A stretch of DNA of 64,000 nucleotides from an uncultured Bacteroidales bacterium (lineage in GTDB: Bacteria; Bacteroidota; Bacteroidia; Bacteroidales; Bacteroidaceae), in contig CACXKA010000007.1 in NCBI GenBank assembly GCA_902768125.1, positions 1 through 64,000 on the forward strand, written 5' to 3'. Shown here in pieces: positions 48,814 through 58,600 of the stretch. The position numbers and the translations under genes were made by a program. Positions within the stretch are counted from its first letter, which is position 1. Every line of letters begins with the position of its first letter. The notes beneath the pieces are model-generated. The model searched no databases. It saw only the letters and a list, made by a program, of their open reading frames with translations, and was not told the origin of the DNA.

Positions 48814-48851
48814 TATAATTGACTGTTGAAAACGCCCAACGCGTGGGTTGT

Positions 48852-49721
48852 TTAGATATAATACAATTCGTTGCTGCTCATCTTCAGGTACTTGTTGAGC
48901 GAGAAGAGTGTGCAGAGGTATGTGATAATGATGCCAAAGAAGAATACCGCTGCCGTCACGATAATCATTGCCTTGAGGTCGATGACGGCATCAATCTGTG
49001 GCTCGAAGTTATGCAGCCAGTAGAGTCCTCCGATAATCAAGCCGTCGGCAAAGATAGCAGAGGCGATACCCAAGGTGAAGCTCTGAGCCAAGAACGGGCG
49101 TCGAATGAAACCCCAGCTGGCACCCACCAACTTCATCGTGTTGATGATGAAACGCTTGGAGAAGATGGTCAGTCGCACTGTGTTGTTGATGAGTGCGAAG
49201 GAAATGTAGGTGAACAATGCTGCAATGATGAGCAGGATGATGCTGACCTTTCGGATGTTGTCGTTCACCGACTTGATGAGGTCTTTGGAATAGATGACAT
49301 CCACCACGTCGGAGTTCCCTTTCAATCTCTTGACGGCGGCGTTGATGCTGTCAGGATTGGCATGGTCGGCATTGATTTTGATTTCGAACGAAGCCGTGTA
49401 GGGGTTCATTCCAATGAATTCGGTGGGGTCGATGCCCTGTGCAATGATTTCTTCCCTCAGCGCATCCTCTTTCGAGATGTACTCCACACTCTTGGCATAA
49501 GGTGATTGTTTGAGTGCTGCCTCCATCTTCTTGATGGAAAGGCTGTCCATCTCGTCACTGATGAGCACGCTGATGTTGATGTTCTCCTTGACGAACGTGG
49601 AGAGGTTCTGTGCTGTGATGACAAAAAGCACGATGGTGCCGAGCAACACCAACACCAAGGTGGTGCTGATGGCAGCCGTGATGAATTGGGTGCTGAGGAA
49701 TGATTTTCTGTTCTTACTCAT
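48852..49721 (-). CDS. ftsX: Cell division permease-like protein FtsX
   Basis: With the ATPase FtsE, FtsX activates cell-wall hydrolases at the septum. The 289-residue protein has the family plan: a first membrane span (about residues 18-40), a periplasmic domain of about 110 residues (VKENINISVLISDEMDSLS to VDVIYSKDLI), then three spans from about residue 163, with the FtsX-specific FIINTMKLVGASWGFIRRPFLAQS near 190. ftsE is not in the window; in Bacteroidetes it is often separate. It lies 26 bases downstream of miaB and 38 upstream of the DUF3098 gene. Confidence 0.93.
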   Translation of the reverse strand: MSKNRKSFLSTQFITAAISTTLVLVLLGTIVLFVITAQNLSTFVKENINISVLISDEMDSLSIKKMEAALKQSPYAKSVEYISKEDALREEIIAQGIDPTEFIGMNPYTASFEIKINADHANPDSINAAVKRLKGNSDVVDVIYSKDLIKSVNDNIRKVSIILLIIAALFTYISFALINNTVRLTIFSKRFIINTMKLVGASWGFIRRPFLAQSFTLGIASAIFADGLIIGGLYWLHNFEPQIDAVIDLKAMIIVTAAVFFFGIIITYLCTLFSLNKYLKMSSNELYYI

Positions 49722-49747
49722 TTCTTCATTGTTTTTTGAGAATCGCC

Positions 49748-51058
49748 CTATGCTTGAGTTGTTTCAATGCCTTTGAGTGTGGCGGAACTGGAGGATGTGA
49801 TGGTCACCGTCACGAAGTCGCCGATGTGGTGATTGCCTCGGTCGAACACCACTACCTTATTTTGTGGCGTGCGTCCGAAAAGCTGTTCCTTGCTGCGTTT
49901 CGACACGCCTTCCACCAAAATCTCGAATGTCTTTCCCACATCCTTCTTGTAACTTTCGGCAGACAGCTCATTCTGCAAGGCGATCATCTCGTTCAGACGG
50001 CGAATCTTGGTTTCTTCGGGAACATCGTCTGGCAGGTGCTTGGAGGCGTAGGTGCCAGGACGTTCAGAATACTTGAACATGAATGCCGAGTCGTACCCCA
50101 CCTCCTTCATCAGCGACAGCGACAGCTGGTGGTCTTCTTCCGTCTCAGAATGGTAACCAACGAAAATGTCGGTGGTCAATCCGCAATCGGGAAGAATGCG
50201 ACGAATGGCTGCCACACGATCCAGATACCACTCACGGGTGTATTTCCTGTTCATCAGTTTCAAGATGCGGTCGCTTCCGCTCTGCACGGGCAGATGAATG
50301 TGTCGGCAGATATTTTGATGAGCGGCAATCACCTCCAGCGTTTCATCACTCATGTCCTTGGGATGAGAAGTGGTGAATCGGATGCGCATCTGTGGGAATG
50401 TCTCAGCTACCTTGGCAAGCAATTGAGGGAAAGAAACTCCTTCTGCCGAATAGCTATTCACGTTCTGCCCTAAAAGCGTCACCTCCTTGAATCCCTTGTC
50501 TTGGAGGTCTTTCACCTCATTGAGGATGCTGTTCACCTCTCGGCTTCGTTCCCTTCCTCGGGTGTAAGGCACGATGCAGTAGTGGCAGAAGTTGTTGCAA
50601 CCACGCATGATGCTGACAAAACCACTGATGTGTCCGCCACAAACACGCTCGGGAATGACGTCGCGATAGGTTTCTGTGGTGCTCAACTCCACGTTGATGG
50701 CTTTTTCGCCTATCTCAGCCGCTGCAAAGAGTTCAGGCAGTGACAAGTAGGAATCGGGACCTGCCACCAAGTCAACATGATGGTGCTCGATGAGGTCTTC
50801 CTTCACGCGTTCCGCCATACAACCCACCACACCCACAATCAGCGGGCGTTTCTTCTTCAGCGAATAGAGTGTTTCGAGTCGATTGTAGATCTTATTCTCT
50901 GCGTTTTCACGAACGGAGCAAGTGTTCAGCAGCACGGCATCGGCTTCGTCAATGGAGGCACACGTCTCATATCCTGCCATTTTCATCACAGACGCAATAA
51001 CCTCACTGTCCGCCACGTTCATTTGGCAGCCATAAGTCTCAATGAAAAGTTTCTTCAT
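49748..51058 (-). CDS. miaB: tRNA-2-methylthio-N6-dimethylallyladenosine synthase
   Basis: MiaB adds a methylthio group to i6A37 of tRNA using two Fe-S clusters and S-adenosylmethionine. The 436-residue protein has the N-terminal cluster cysteines (YGCQMN near residue 10, NTCSVRENAE near 45, GVVGCMAERV near 78), the radical SAM motif RGCNNFCHYCIVPYTRG near 150, and a C-terminal TRAM domain (VEGVSKRSKEQLFGRT). I start at MKKLFIETYGCQMN (51058); a longer frame upstream runs toward its promoter. It heads the minus-strand cluster. Confidence 0.95.
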   Translation of the reverse strand: MKKLFIETYGCQMNVADSEVIASVMKMAGYETCASIDEADAVLLNTCSVRENAENKIYNRLETLYSLKKKRPLIVGVVGCMAERVKEDLIEHHHVDLVAGPDSYLSLPELFAAAEIGEKAINVELSTTETYRDVIPERVCGGHISGFVSIMRGCNNFCHYCIVPYTRGRERSREVNSILNEVKDLQDKGFKEVTLLGQNVNSYSAEGVSFPQLLAKVAETFPQMRIRFTTSHPKDMSDETLEVIAAHQNICRHIHLPVQSGSDRILKLMNRKYTREWYLDRVAAIRRILPDCGLTTDIFVGYHSETEEDHQLSLSLMKEVGYDSAFMFKYSERPGTYASKHLPDDVPEETKIRRLNEMIALQNELSAESYKKDVGKTFEILVEGVSKRSKEQLFGRTPQNKVVVFDRGNHHIGDFVTVTITSSSSATLKGIETTQA

Positions 51059-51082
51059 TAATGAAATTTGCAAAAATCGCTG

Positions 51083-51090
51083 CAAAGTTA
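51083..51090 (-). promoter_or_regulatory. miaB cluster promoter, TAACTTTG
   Basis: A TAnnTTTG element on the minus strand, 25 bases before the miaB start. It probably drives the cluster down to DPP IV. Confidence 0.7.
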
Positions 51091-51123
51091 CAACATTTAA
51101 TTGGCAATGTCAATTATTTCGCC

Positions 51124-51131
51124 TATCTTTG
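51124..51131 (+). promoter_or_regulatory. Promoter of the 51164 membrane-protein gene, TATCTTTG
   Basis: A TAnnTTTG element back to back with the miaB promoter, with AATTG and CAATT at mirrored -33 positions. It lies inside the longest open frame of the downstream gene, which argues for the later GTG start. Confidence 0.7.
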
Positions 51132-51163
51132 CACTCGAATTACAACTTTTTAATAAAAAAAGC

Positions 51164-52159
51164 GTGAGACTGAACTTTCAGAAAAGCATTACCGATAGCC
51201 AAGTGACATTGCCCGTTGTGTATGGGGTGGTGCTTTTGCTGTGGTTTTTGCCCCCGTCAGTTCAAACCTCGGTGTCCTATTCTACGACAGAATATGGGCT
51301 TTGGCGTCTGATGCCTCCTCTCTTCCAGCAGGGGTTTTGGTCGCTGGGAATCAGTGTTTTGTTTGCTTCCGTTGCTGTGCATGGAATGGCGGAGTTGAAC
51401 AATGCCAACGTGCTGCTGAGAGTGGGTTCGCGAATGTTGAGCACCATGCTCGCTTTCTTGTTGGGCTTGGCAGTCAATAGTCATCTCTTTCAGCCAGGAA
51501 CGCTGCTGATGCTCTTGTCGCTGTTGTCTTTCTTTCCCCTTTTCTCTTCCTACCAGACACCCAATCCCTTGTATGCTTTCCTTGCCTATCTGATGATGTC
51601 GGTGGCGTCACTGGTGTTCCCCAAATGGCTCTGGATGGTGCCTCTCTATTGGATTATTCAAGGGTATTTCCGTTCCTTCACCCTCCGCTGTTTCCTCGCC
51701 TCACTCTTGGCGACCATGCTGCCTTATTGGTTCTACGGAGGCATCGCTGTGATGACAGAATCAACGGGAGACTTTCTGTCTCATCTGCAAGAAATTGTGT
51801 CCTTCCAGTGGTGCGATTACTCCATGTTGGATGTGCGTGAACTCGCCACTTTCTCGTTTTTCATCCTGCTCTTTTTGACGGGAAGCATTGATTTCTATCT
51901 TCATCGCTACATGGACAAGACTCGCACCCGCATCATCTACAGCGTGTTGATACAATATGGACTCGTCCTTGCTGTCTGGATAGGTGTCCAACCCCAGTAC
52001 TTCTCCACACTGTTTCCTGTGCTGATTCTTCCGACGGCCATCCTGTTTGGGCATTTCTTCTCCCTCACCCATACCCAATTCTCCCATATCCTCTGCATCA
52101 TCCTCATGGTGCTTGCCTTGGCAGTCATCGCACTTCAATATCTACCCCTTCAACCCTAA
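51164..52159 (+). CDS. Uncharacterised multi-pass membrane protein
   Basis: This 331-residue inner-membrane protein has about nine to ten hydrophobic spans (for example VVYGVVLLLWFLPP, FWSLGISVLFASVAV, LLMLLSLLSFFPLFSS, IIYSVLIQYGLVLAVW, ILCIILMVLALAVIAL). I see no catalytic motif and do not recognise the family. I choose GTG 51164 (MRLNFQKSITDS) because the only good promoter (51124-51131) lies within the longer frame that begins at 51101. A YqaA-type gene follows 21 bases after the stop. Confidence 0.75.
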   Translation: MRLNFQKSITDSQVTLPVVYGVVLLLWFLPPSVQTSVSYSTTEYGLWRLMPPLFQQGFWSLGISVLFASVAVHGMAELNNANVLLRVGSRMLSTMLAFLLGLAVNSHLFQPGTLLMLLSLLSFFPLFSSYQTPNPLYAFLAYLMMSVASLVFPKWLWMVPLYWIIQGYFRSFTLRCFLASLLATMLPYWFYGGIAVMTESTGDFLSHLQEIVSFQWCDYSMLDVRELATFSFFILLFLTGSIDFYLHRYMDKTRTRIIYSVLIQYGLVLAVWIGVQPQYFSTLFPVLILPTAILFGHFFSLTHTQFSHILCIILMVLALAVIALQYLPLQP

Positions 52160-52180
52160 CTCTCAAACCTCGAACTCGCT

Positions 52181-52636
52181 TTGGATTCTCTCAATCAGTT
52201 TTTCATCGAATACGGCTATTTGGGGATGGCAATGGCATCCTTTCTGGCAGGAACGTTCGTCCCCTTCAGTTCTGAAGTGGTGATGGGAACTTTGCTTGCC
52301 ACCACGGGTATGGATCCCGTCCTCACCATCCTCAGCGGCACCATCGGCAATGTGCTCGGCTCCATGTTCAACTACTTCATCGGTCGCATTGGCAGTATAG
52401 AACAGATTTCCAAGTGGATGCGCATCAAGGAGCGTCGTCTTCGAAAAACCCGTGACTACGTGGAGAAGCGAGGTTCCTGGATTGCCGCCTTTTCTTTCCT
52501 TCCTATCTTCGGCACGGCTATCTCTATCTCTCTTGGCATCCTTCGTGCCAACGTCTGGGGTGTCGCCCTCTGGTCTTTCATCGGCAAACTTCTCCGTTAC
52601 ATCATTTTCATGTTGCCTATCGTTGCGTTTAAGTAA
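52181..52636 (+). CDS. YqaA/DedA-like membrane protein
   Basis: The 151-residue protein has four or so membrane spans and the SNARE-associated/DedA-like features FLAGTFVPFSSEVVMG near residue 20, IGNVLGSMFNYFIGRIG near 55, and FLPIFGTAISISLGILRANVWG near 105. It fits the YqaA group, whose function is unsettled; DedA relatives are implicated in flipping undecaprenyl phosphate or phosphatidylethanolamine. The start is TTG 52181, since no ATG lies near the expected N-terminus; a CTCAAACCTCGAACTCGC element sits just upstream. Confidence 0.85.
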   Translation: MDSLNQFFIEYGYLGMAMASFLAGTFVPFSSEVVMGTLLATTGMDPVLTILSGTIGNVLGSMFNYFIGRIGSIEQISKWMRIKERRLRKTRDYVEKRGSWIAAFSFLPIFGTAISISLGILRANVWGVALWSFIGKLLRYIIFMLPIVAFK

Positions 52637-52853
52637 TCATGTGAAAGAACGCTTGGGGTGTTATTTTTGCCCGCTGGTTAGGAAAATTTTACTGGCCAGT
52701 TAGGAAAATTTTTTTCTCCTGTTAGGGCGCAAATTTGACCTCATCTTTTGATGTTGCAAAGTTACGACATTTTCATGGCGGTTCCAAATTTCCATGATCG
52801 TTTTGGAATGATTTTCAACATCAATTCACGCGATTTTATGATTGATGAATTGA
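52637..52853. other. Intergenic stretch with GTTAGG triad
   Basis: I find no gene. The left part holds three GTTAGG repeats; the remainder is A/T-rich and ends in the terminator of the HU gene. Confidence 0.55.
52677..52726. repeat. Three GTTAGG repeats at exact 22-bp spacing
   Basis: GTTAGG starts at 52677, 52699 and 52721. The first two copies extend to GTTAGGAAAATTTT; the third keeps only GTTAGG. It lies between the yqaA-like gene and the terminator of the HU gene. The spacing is the same as in the CCGTTGTTT triad before metK. Confidence 0.6.
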
Positions 52854-52891
52854 AAAAAAGAAAGGGGTGCGATTGCATCCCTTTCTTTTTT
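52854..52891. terminator. Intrinsic terminator, both strands
   Basis: AAAAAAGAAAGGGGTGC (52854-52870) pairs with GCATCCCTTTCTTTTTT (52875-52891) through a 17-bp stem with one G-T pair and a 4-base loop. It ends the HU transcript on the minus strand and can serve plus-strand transcripts too. Confidence 0.9.
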
Positions 52892-52910
52892 ACCTTGATA
52901 GAATAATAGA

Positions 52911-53183
52911 TTAGTTGATAGCGCCATCGAGGTCAGAGCCAGCCTTGAACTTAGCAACGTTCTTTGCTGGGATGTTGAGAGGCTTCTTGTTCAATGGGTT
53001 GATACCCTGACGAGCTGGACGCTTAGCAACAGCGAATGTGCCGAAACCAACGAGTGAAACCTTGTCACCACCCTTGAGTGCTTCTACGATAGCCTCAACA
53101 CAAGCGTCGAGAGCCTTCTTTGAATCAGCCTTGCTCAAACCTGACTTAGCAGCGATAGAGCCTACGAGTTCTGTTTTGTTCAT
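52911..53183 (-). CDS. hup: HU-family DNA-binding protein
   Basis: The 90-residue histone-like protein bends and compacts DNA as a dimer. It has the family N-terminus MNKTELVGSIAAKSGLSK, the signature GFGTFAVAKRPARQGINP near residues 46-63 (DNA-binding arm with the intercalating Pro), and KNVAKFKAG. The length is that of classical HU, without the extra tail seen in some Bacteroidetes HU-like proteins. It is monocistronic, with its own promoter about 112 bases upstream of the start and a strong terminator. Confidence 0.96.
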   Translation of the reverse strand: MNKTELVGSIAAKSGLSKADSKKALDACVEAIVEALKGGDKVSLVGFGTFAVAKRPARQGINPLNKKPLNIPAKNVAKFKAGSDLDGAIN

Positions 53184-53294
53184 AAGTTAAATAATTTAGG
53201 TTTATAAAAATAAAGTTGTATTGGGTCGTTAAAAAACCTCGTGATTATGTGCGAAATTTGTTTGGTTGGAGCGTTTTCCAACGAAACTGCGTTG

Positions 53295-53302
53295 CAAATA
53301 TA
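53295..53302 (-). promoter_or_regulatory. hup promoter, TATATTTG
   Basis: A TAnnTTTG element on the minus strand, giving a leader of about 105 bases that is A/T-rich. Confidence 0.65.
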
Positions 53303-53407
53303 TGAGATAAATTGTCGTAAACAAACATTTTTCGAAAAAAATTGTTGAAAAAATAAAAAAAAACTTGTATTTTCTTGATATTTGCCCTTTAATAGGAAGA
53401 AAAACTC

Positions 53408-53415
53408 TAATTTTG
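53408..53415 (+). promoter_or_regulatory. Rhomboid gene promoter, TAATTTTG
   Basis: A TAnnTTTG element 51 bases before the ATG at 53467. A second match, TATATTTG at 53443-53450, is an alternative. Confidence 0.6.
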
Positions 53416-53466
53416 CACTCGAAAATCAGAAAGTGAGATAGTTATATTTGTTAATGATTGTAGCGT

Positions 53467-54375
53467 ATGAGAATGACTCCTGCCGTTAAGGTAATCCTGA
53501 TTATAAATGTTGTGTTGTATGTCCTGACCGATTGGGTCACTCCAATGTTTGCATTGGATGGAAATACAAATTGGTTCCGCGATTTTAATGCTTTGCATCC
53601 GATAGGAAGTAGGGGCTTTGCCCTCTATCAATATCTCACCTACATGTTCATGCATGGAGGGTGGTGGCATTTGTTCTTCAACATGTGGTCGTTGATGATT
53701 TTCGGCAATGCGGTGGAGCAGCAGGTGGGCACGAAGCGTTTTGTGTGGTATTATCTGTTGTGTGGCATTGGTGCCGCGTTGGTGAATCAGGCAATGACAT
53801 GGATGGGCATCATCAATCCAGCTCAGTTGGTGGGTGCTTCGGGTGCCATCTATGGTGTGATGGCTGCTGCGGCTTTCTTCTTTCCGAATGCGAAGTTGTT
53901 CATCATCCCGATACCGTTCCCTATCAAACTGAAGTATCTGGTGGGTTTCTATACGTTGGTGGAGATGTATCTAGGCATCACGTCGATTGATGGTATTGCG
54001 CATTTTGCCCATCTGGGCGGCATTTTGGTGGGTCTCATCGTCTTGCTCATCTGGAAGTTGCAAGATAAGCAGCAGAAGCAACGGGGATATTACCGCTATT
54101 CTTCTTCCACGCAGGATTCTCACTACGACAAGGATGAGGGTATGTGGTCGAAGATGAAGAAGGGGTTTGGTGGCAAACGTGAGCCGAAGATGCGTGTGAC
54201 CAACGTGCGTGAGACGAACTATGCCGACCATCAGTATAACGAGCAGAAACGTCAGAATAACGAGGAAATTGACCGCATTCTTGATAAAATCCGTAAAAAT
54301 GGCTATCAGAATCTCTCTGACAGCGAGAAGGCGATTTTGTTCAATGCCAGTAAAACGATGAGGGGAGAGGAATGA
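53467..54375 (+). CDS. Rhomboid-family intramembrane serine protease
   Basis: Rhomboids cut transmembrane proteins within the bilayer. The 302-residue protein has about six spans, the HGGWWHLFFNMWSL motif near residue 60, the catalytic Ser in VGASGAIYGVM near 122, and the catalytic His in IAHFAHLGGILVG near 178. A cytosolic tail of about 100 residues ends in a small conserved helical segment (DRILDKIRKNGYQNLSDSEKAIL) found on many Bacteroidetes rhomboids. It overlaps the next gene by four bases. Confidence 0.94.
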   Translation: MRMTPAVKVILIINVVLYVLTDWVTPMFALDGNTNWFRDFNALHPIGSRGFALYQYLTYMFMHGGWWHLFFNMWSLMIFGNAVEQQVGTKRFVWYYLLCGIGAALVNQAMTWMGIINPAQLVGASGAIYGVMAAAAFFFPNAKLFIIPIPFPIKLKYLVGFYTLVEMYLGITSIDGIAHFAHLGGILVGLIVLLIWKLQDKQQKQRGYYRYSSSTQDSHYDKDEGMWSKMKKGFGGKREPKMRVTNVRETNYADHQYNEQKRQNNEEIDRILDKIRKNGYQNLSDSEKAILFNASKTMRGEE

Positions 54376-55445
54376 AACTGCTCAAGACAATTCCTTTGAT
54401 GCTTTTCATTGCCATCAATCTGCTGATGATTGTGGCAATGAATTTTTGTGCCTACACCTCTTGTCTGCCCCCTCAGAATATGCCTCAATGGTCGTATTTC
54501 GGGCTGATGTTCCCCTTTTTCCTTGCTGCAAACGTGTTTTTTGTGGTATTTTGGCTGATTTTTAAGTGGAAATGGGTGCTGCTTCCGTTGGCAGGAATGG
54601 CATTGTGTGCCAATAGCGTAAGGGCTTATTTCCCCGTCAACCTCCCGAAAGAGAATCCAGTGGGCAGCATCAAGGTGCTGTCGTACAATGTGGAGGCATT
54701 TGGTAAGGAAAAGTCGGGGGGATGGGAAGAAAACCCCATCATGCAGTATTTGCTGAGAAGTGGAGCTGACGTCATCTGCTTGCAAGAGGCACAGAAATCA
54801 ATTGTGGATAGTGCTCTTGACAGCATATCGGTAATCTATCCATATCATCACTTCGAACTGGAGACAGACAACTATATTGCCTGCTTTTCGAAATTCCCCA
54901 TTGACTCTGTGATAAAGATAGATTATCCCACCACGACGAATCATTCGTATGTGTATGAGATGTGGGTGGGGGAGGACACGCTGCTGCTGATTAACAATCA
55001 TCTGGAGTCGTACCGGTTAAGCCCAGAGGACAAAGATAACTACAAGTCCATCATCAAGAATTACAAACACCCCGAACAGAATGACTCTGAAACGAAGTAC
55101 CTGAGCCTGACAGAGAAGATCATGACTCATGATTCCATTCGTGGCATGCAGGTGGATTCTGTGGCAGCATTTGTGGCGAAAAACAGAGGCAAGCACATTG
55201 TATTGTGCGGTGACTTGAACTCCACACCAATCTCGTATGTTCATCATCGTCTGACGGAAGAATTGGATGATGCCTACACTCGTAGCGGCAATGGTATGGG
55301 TATCAGTTACCACAGAAGTGGCATGTACTTCCGTATTGACCACATTTTAGTGAGCCCGAACATCAAGGCGTATGGTGCCAAAGTGGATAGTTCCATCAAG
55401 GATAGTGACCATTATCCCATCTATTGTTTTATCAAATTGGAGTAA
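54372..55445 (+). CDS. Membrane-anchored endonuclease/exonuclease/phosphatase-family protein
   Basis: The 357-residue protein has three N-terminal membrane spans (about residues 8-80), then an EEP domain: VLSYNVEAFGK near 99, DVICLQEAQKS near 135 (metal-binding Glu), LLINNHLES near 202, VLCGDLNSTPISYVHHRL near 277 and the final SDHYPIYCFI (catalytic His) near 345. EEP enzymes cleave phosphodiesters of nucleic acids, phospholipids or inositol phosphates; the membrane anchor suggests an extracytoplasmic or lipid substrate. It is coupled to the rhomboid gene by an ATGA overlap. Confidence 0.88.
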   Translation: MKLLKTIPLMLFIAINLLMIVAMNFCAYTSCLPPQNMPQWSYFGLMFPFFLAANVFFVVFWLIFKWKWVLLPLAGMALCANSVRAYFPVNLPKENPVGSIKVLSYNVEAFGKEKSGGWEENPIMQYLLRSGADVICLQEAQKSIVDSALDSISVIYPYHHFELETDNYIACFSKFPIDSVIKIDYPTTTNHSYVYEMWVGEDTLLLINNHLESYRLSPEDKDNYKSIIKNYKHPEQNDSETKYLSLTEKIMTHDSIRGMQVDSVAAFVAKNRGKHIVLCGDLNSTPISYVHHRLTEELDDAYTRSGNGMGISYHRSGMYFRIDHILVSPNIKAYGAKVDSSIKDSDHYPIYCFIKLE

Positions 55446-55514
55446 AAGAAGGACTTAAAGACCTTCTAAATGAATATTTTTATCCCGTTTTTCGTTCTGT
55501 TTGTAAAAAAAAGT

Positions 55515-55522
55515 ATAACTTT
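55515..55522 (+). promoter_or_regulatory. secDF promoter, TAACTTTG
   Basis: A TAnnTTTG element 139 bases before the secDF ATG, leaving a leader of about 130 bases. The leader contains a GCCTC/GAGGC hairpin (55568-55582). Confidence 0.65.
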
Positions 55523-55653
55523 GCACCTTGAATCATCGTGCGTTATATATAAATATATGTGTGACGCGCCTCTTTTTGAGGCCTTTTGTGGGCTGAAAAA
55601 GTGATGAAAATAGAATAGAACATAACAATCAAAATATTAAATCATTCAACAAA

Positions 55654-58600
55654 ATGCAAAACAAAGGATTTGTAAAGTTTTTAGCAGTGGCGTTGACACT
55701 CATCTGCTTGTTCTACCTTTCTTTTGGCTTTGTCACCAAGTATGTGGAGGATAAGGCTGCAAAGATGGGAGAGCAGGAAGCTGAGCTTTACTTGGATTCG
55801 TTGAACTCGACTCCATTCTATCTGGGCAACTACACACTGAAGGACTGTCGTGAAACCGGTATCGGCTTGGGTCTTGACCTCAAGGGCGGTATGAACGTCA
55901 TCCTTGAGGTGAGCGTGCCAGATGTAGTAAAGGCGTTGGCGGACCACAAAACTGACGAAGCCTTCCTCAAGTCTGTCAATGAGGCAGCCAAGGAGGCTCA
56001 GGAAAGTCAGAGCGATTTCATCACACTTTTTGTCAAGGCTTATAAAAAGAACGCTCCAGGTAAGCCACTTGCGACCATCTTTGCCACTCAGCAGCTGAAA
56101 GGCAAAGTGAACACAAACAGCAGTGACGCAGACGTGGAGAAGGTTCTTCGTGAGAGCGTTGACGAGGCAGTTGACAACTCATTCCTCGTGCTTCGTACAC
56201 GTATTGACCGCTTCGGTGTGGTTCAGCCCAACATCCAGAAGATTGAAGGTCAGAGCGGACGCATCATGGTGGAACTTCCTGGTATCAAAGAGCCAGAGCG
56301 TGTGCGTAAACTCCTTCAGGGTAGCGCAAACCTCGAGTTCTGGGAGACTTATGATGCTCCTCAGGTGACTCCTTACCTCTCACAGCTGAATGCAGCTCTG
56401 CGTAACGGCGGTGAGGTGGCTAATGACACTGTGGCAGCAGATACAACAGCTGTGGCTGAAGCTGAAGAGGTGGCTGAAAAGGCTGACTCCAGCAAGAGCG
56501 CTACCAGCGTGTTGGCTCAGGTGAACAAGGGTGAAGATGCAGCGAAGGCAAGCAAGGCAACGGAAGCAGAAAAGAAGGAAAATCCTCTCTTCTCTATGTT
56601 GCAGCCAACCGGTGCACAGAGCGGCTGTTTGGTGGCTTTGGCTCAGGCACTTGACACTGCAGAAATCAATGCTCTTTTCGTTTCGGACGTAGCTAAGCAG
56701 ATTTTCCCAGCAGACCTCTCTCTCAAGTGGGGTGTGAAATCATACGACCAAGCTGGCAAGATTTTCGCGCTCTATGCTATTCGCACTACAGGTCCTAACG
56801 GACGTGCTCCACTGGAAGGTGAAGTGGTGACGGATGCAAAAGACGAGTTTGACCAGTATGGCAACCCTATCGTGACCATGAAGATGAACACGGAAGGTGC
56901 TCGTAAGTGGGCTGCCCTCACAGAGGCTAACGTGAACCACTGTGTGGCTGTCGTGCTCGATAACCTCGTGTATAGCGCTCCAAACGTGATGAACAAGATT
57001 GACGGTGGCAACACGCAGATTTCAGGTAACTTCACAACTACAGAAACTAAGGACTTGGCAAACGTGCTTCAGTCTGGTAAGATGCCTGCTCCTGCCAGCA
57101 TCATTCAGGAGGACATCGTAGGTCCTACCCTCGGTGCTCAATCCATTCAGGCAGGTTTCATCTCTTGTATCGTCGCTTTCATCGTGCTGATGATTTACAT
57201 GGTGCTGATGTATGGCGTGCGTGAGGGTATGGTGGCAAACTGCGCCCTGATGCTCAACTTCTTCTTCTCATTCGGTATCCTTACTTCTCTGGGTGCTGCC
57301 TTGACGATGTCAGGTATTGCCGGTATGGTGCTGACACTCGGTATGGCAGTGGATGCGAACGTGCTGATTTATGAGCGCACGAAGGAGGAGATGCGTGGTG
57401 GCAAGAATATCAGTGCCGCTGTGTCTGCTGGTTACAGCAACGCATTCTCAGCTATCTTCGACTCGAACGTGACGACCATCCTTACGGGTGTCATCCTCTA
57501 TAACTTCGGTACTGGTCCTATCAAGGGTTTCGCAACAACGCTGATTATCGGTATCGTCTGCTCATTCTTTACCGCAGTGTGGTTGACTCGTATCGCTTAC
57601 GAGCACTTCCTCAATCGTGGTAAGTGGCAAGACCTGAAGTTCACGACGAAGTTCTCTCAGAACATGATGAAGGACACGAAGTTCAACTTCATGGGTAACT
57701 ACAAGAAGTCATTCATCGCTTTCGGTATCTTCCTCGTGATTGTGCTCGTCAGCTTCGGTCTTCGTGGCTTGAGCCAGTCAATCGACTTCACAGGTGGTCG
57801 CAACTACAAGGTTGAGTTTGTGAAGCAGGTGGAGCCAGAAGCAGTGAAGGCTGCTATCGTGAAGCAGTTTGAGGCTAACAACCCTGATGGTGAGGCTATC
57901 AACGTGACGGTGATTGCTATCGGTACAGAGGGTAATAATGTACGCGTATCTACGAACTTCAACATTGAAGACAACAGCTCTGCTGCTGATGCTCAGATTG
58001 AGTCATTGCTCTATCAGGCATTCGTGGATGGCGGTATGGTAGATAAGACTGTATCAGAAGAGGCATTCCTTGATCGCGACAACCGTGCTGGCGGTTCCAT
58101 CGTGTCTTCTCAGAAGGTGGGTCCTGCCATTGCATCTGACATCCTGCGTGGTGCTGTGCTCTCAGTGCTCTTCGCTATCGTAGTCATCTTCGTCTACATC
58201 CTTATCCGTTTCCGCAACGTGGCATACTCCGTAGGTTCTATCGTGGCTTTGACCCTCGATACAGTACTCGTGATTGGTATGTTCTCGCTCTGCTACGGTT
58301 GGATTGGCTTCTCACTGGAAGTTGACCAGACGTTCATTGGTGCTATCCTGACGGTGATTGGTTACTCCATCAACGACAAGGTGGTCATCTTCGACCGTAT
58401 CCGTGAAGTGTTTAAGAACTATCCGAACCGTGACCGTCAGCGCATCTTCAACGATGCATTGAACAGCACCCTCGCACGTACCATCAACACCTCAGTGTCT
58501 ACATTCATCGTGTTGTTGGTGATCTTCGTGCTCGGTGGTGATAGCATCCGTGCTTTCGCCTTCGCCATGATGCTGGGTGTTATCATCGGTACAAGTTCTT

